From NCBI GenBank assembly GCA_030591195.1, contig JAUVBO010000136.1, forward strand, positions 1 to 6,889: DNA of 6,889 nt. Direction: 5' to 3'. Source of the stretch: Pseudomonadota bacterium (GTDB lineage Bacteria > Myxococcota > Polyangia > GCA-2747355 > JACKDQ01). The translations under genes and the position numbers were made by a program. Below, in pieces: positions 6,106-6,889 of the stretch. The notes under the pieces are model-generated. The model did not search any database and had not been told where the DNA came from. It saw nothing but the letters and a program-made list of their open reading frames with translations. The stretch's first letter is position 1, and the number at the start of each line of letters is the position of its first letter.

Positions 6106-6837
6106 ATGCCCCGGCCCCGGATCGACCTCGCGCTGGCCCTGCTCCCCGCCCTGTCGGCGTGCTCGCTGCTGTTCCACCACGAGGGCACGACCACGGAGCG
6201 GGATGGGCCGGCCGACGTCGTCCAGCGTGAAGCCGGCGCCCCCCTGGACCGCGCACCACCGGACCGCGCGCCCCTGGACCTCACGCCACCGGACGAGGGG
6301 CCCGGGGACAGCACCGAGCCGGGCGACATCGCAACCGACAGCTCGCTGTCCGGCGACCAGGGGAATGACGGGATCCCGAAGCTCGACGCCTTCTCGGACA
6401 CCCTGCTCGCCGACGCGGTTGTGACATCGGTGATCACCAACCCCGTCGGTGCTGTGATCTGCCCCACCGGCCAACCCTGCGAGGTGCGCTGCACGGCGGC
6501 CTCGTCCTGCTCGGGGCTGATCAGCTGTGGCCCTGACCCCTGCAAGATCTGGTGCTCCGGCTTGTACTCCTGCGCTGGCGGGATTCAGTGCGGGCCGTCG
6601 TCCTCGTGTACGGTCTACTGCGAACCGACCACCTGTCAGGGGAAGATCACCTGCGGCCCCGGACGCTGCCTCATCGACTGCGCAGCAGACAACGCCTGCG
6701 GCGACGTCGACTGCACGACGTCCTGCGGGTGCGATCTTTACTGCCGCGAGGGAGAGTGCAGCCCCTCCTACTGCCCGACGAGCTGCAGCAACCTCTTCGG
6801 CTGCGTGAGCTCCCCTCCGGGATGCGACACCTGCTGA
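6106..6837 (+). CDS. Cysteine-repeat lipoprotein of unknown function
   Basis: I do not recognise this 243-residue protein. R3 and R5, a hydrophobic run and the lipobox L16-S17-A18-C19 give a short lipoprotein signal; +2 is Ser, so outer-membrane or surface placement is likely. Residues 26-105 are a low-complexity Asp/Pro/Gly-rich, acidic linker with a four-unit tandem repeat at 45-64. Residues 119-243 form a domain with 26 cysteines (an even number, compatible with 13 disulfides) built from repeats of 20-22 residues: C-x(4-5)-C-x-[IV]-x-C-x(4-5)-C-x-G-x-[IL]-x-C, with CGP starting the second, third and fourth units. Such a lipid-anchor, linker and disulfide-rich head layout suits a surface-exposed protein; disulfide formation requires the periplasm or outside. 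It follows the exporter operon by 45 nt, in the same frame as the adaptor 2 stop codon, with its own candidate promoter. No catalytic motif is visible. Protein-level reality is supported by the signal and the regular repeat. Confidence 0.82.
   Translation: MPRPRIDLALALLPALSACSLLFHHEGTTTERDGPADVVQREAGAPLDRAPPDRAPLDLTPPDEGPGDSTEPGDIATDSSLSGDQGNDGIPKLDAFSDTLLADAVVTSVITNPVGAVICPTGQPCEVRCTAASSCSGLISCGPDPCKIWCSGLYSCAGGIQCGPSSSCTVYCEPTTCQGKITCGPGRCLIDCAADNACGDVDCTTSCGCDLYCREGECSPSYCPTSCSNLFGCVSSPPGCDTC
6238..6297 (+). repeat. Four 15-bp tandem units in the lipoprotein linker
   Basis: The units encode APLDR, APPDR, APLDL and TPPDE (residues 45-64). At DNA level this reads better as a 30-bp unit duplicated once (23 of 30 bases match), because APLD and xPPD alternate. 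Repeat-length change would keep the frame and only lengthen the linker. Confidence 0.7.
6460..6774 (+). repeat. Five degenerate Cys-rich protein repeats (about 63 bp each)
   Basis: Unit boundaries fall at C119, C141, C162, C183, C203 and C223, giving lengths of 22, 21, 21, 20 and 20 residues. Each unit has cysteines at matching places (for example C125/C146/C168/C188/C209 and C129/C150/C172/C192/C213), and the residue in the middle of each C-x-x-x-C is I, V or L. The last unit adds an extra C207, and the tail (224-243) keeps four cysteines but loses the pattern. The regular x-[IV]-x-C steps suggest short beta-strands stacking into a disulfide-stapled solenoid; that is inference. Confidence 0.8.
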
Positions 6838-6846
6838 GCGACCGCG

Positions 6847-6876
6847 CCCCGCCCTCCTGGCCCATCGCCCCGCCCC
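6847..6876 (-). other. Putative G-quadruplex-forming tract on the minus strand
   Basis: In the non-coding tail there are five C-runs at 6847-6850, 6852-6854, 6861-6863, 6868-6871 and 6873-6876, separated by 1 to 6 bases. On the minus strand this fits the usual G3+N1-7 definition. High GC makes chance occurrence fairly likely. Confidence 0.3.
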
Positions 6877-6881
6877 TGCCG

Positions 6882-6887
6882 TAGCGT
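6882..6887 (+). promoter_or_regulatory. Possible -10 box for a gene beyond the right edge
   Basis: TAGCGT matches TAnnnT and follows a C-rich stretch, as TACCGT does before the Cys-rich lipoprotein gene. If spacing is the same, a start codon is expected about 7 nt after it, outside the window. Confidence 0.2.
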
Positions 6888-6889
6888 CC

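Noticed and set aside
6089..6424. Alternative ATG at 6089 in a different frame
   Set aside because: Its product is Arg/Thr/Pro-rich and lacks the lipobox and Cys repeat that the 6106 frame clearly encodes.
5604..6545. 313-codon minus-strand open frame across adaptor 2 and the lipoprotein gene
   Set aside because: It spans two well-supported plus-strand genes and the gap between them, and its product is Ser/Arg/Gly-rich with no recognisable fold.

Overview
The window is very GC-rich, with strong G/C bias at third codon positions, and all supported genes lie on the plus strand. The envelope is clearly Gram-negative: a TolC-type outer-membrane factor, two lipoprotein periplasmic adaptors and a further lipoprotein. 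The high GC, an Asp/Pro-rich linker joined to a Cys-repeat surface-type lipoprotein, and a possible leaderless promoter fit the Myxococcota (myxobacteria and relatives). That assignment is inference; no marker gene is present.

Positions 1-243 hold no convincing gene. They contain a small hairpin-centred element at the left edge (about 1-80, hairpin 18-32), a 25-bp dyad centred on base 180 that looks like an operator, a weak promoter candidate, and the ribosome binding site of the first gene.

Positions 244-6060 form one tightly packed operon of five genes. They encode a TolC-family outer-membrane channel (244-1740), a stand-alone MacB/LolD-type ABC ATPase (1737-2432), a first lipoprotein adaptor (2413-3513), a MacB-type permease lacking a fused ATPase (3510-4820) and a second lipoprotein adaptor (4813-6060). 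Each of the four junctions overlaps, by 4, 20, 4 and 8 nt, so translational coupling is likely. Together the products would make a complete MacAB-TolC-like machine. The ATPase and permease would work in the inner membrane, the adaptors would bridge the periplasm, and the TolC-like protein would provide the outer-membrane exit. The unusual point is that one permease is served by two adaptors of different architecture: the first ends after its beta-barrel, while the second carries a membrane-proximal domain.

After a 45-nt gap comes a 243-residue lipoprotein gene (6106-6837). It has no Shine-Dalgarno but an extended -10-like box placed for leaderless transcription. The mature protein has an Asp/Pro-rich linker with a short tandem repeat, then a domain with 26 cysteines built from about five 20-22-residue repeats. 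I do not recognise this domain; it is the most novel-looking item here. Whether it is connected to the exporter is unknown. The last 52 bases are non-coding and C-rich, and they end in another -10-like box that may serve a gene beyond the window.
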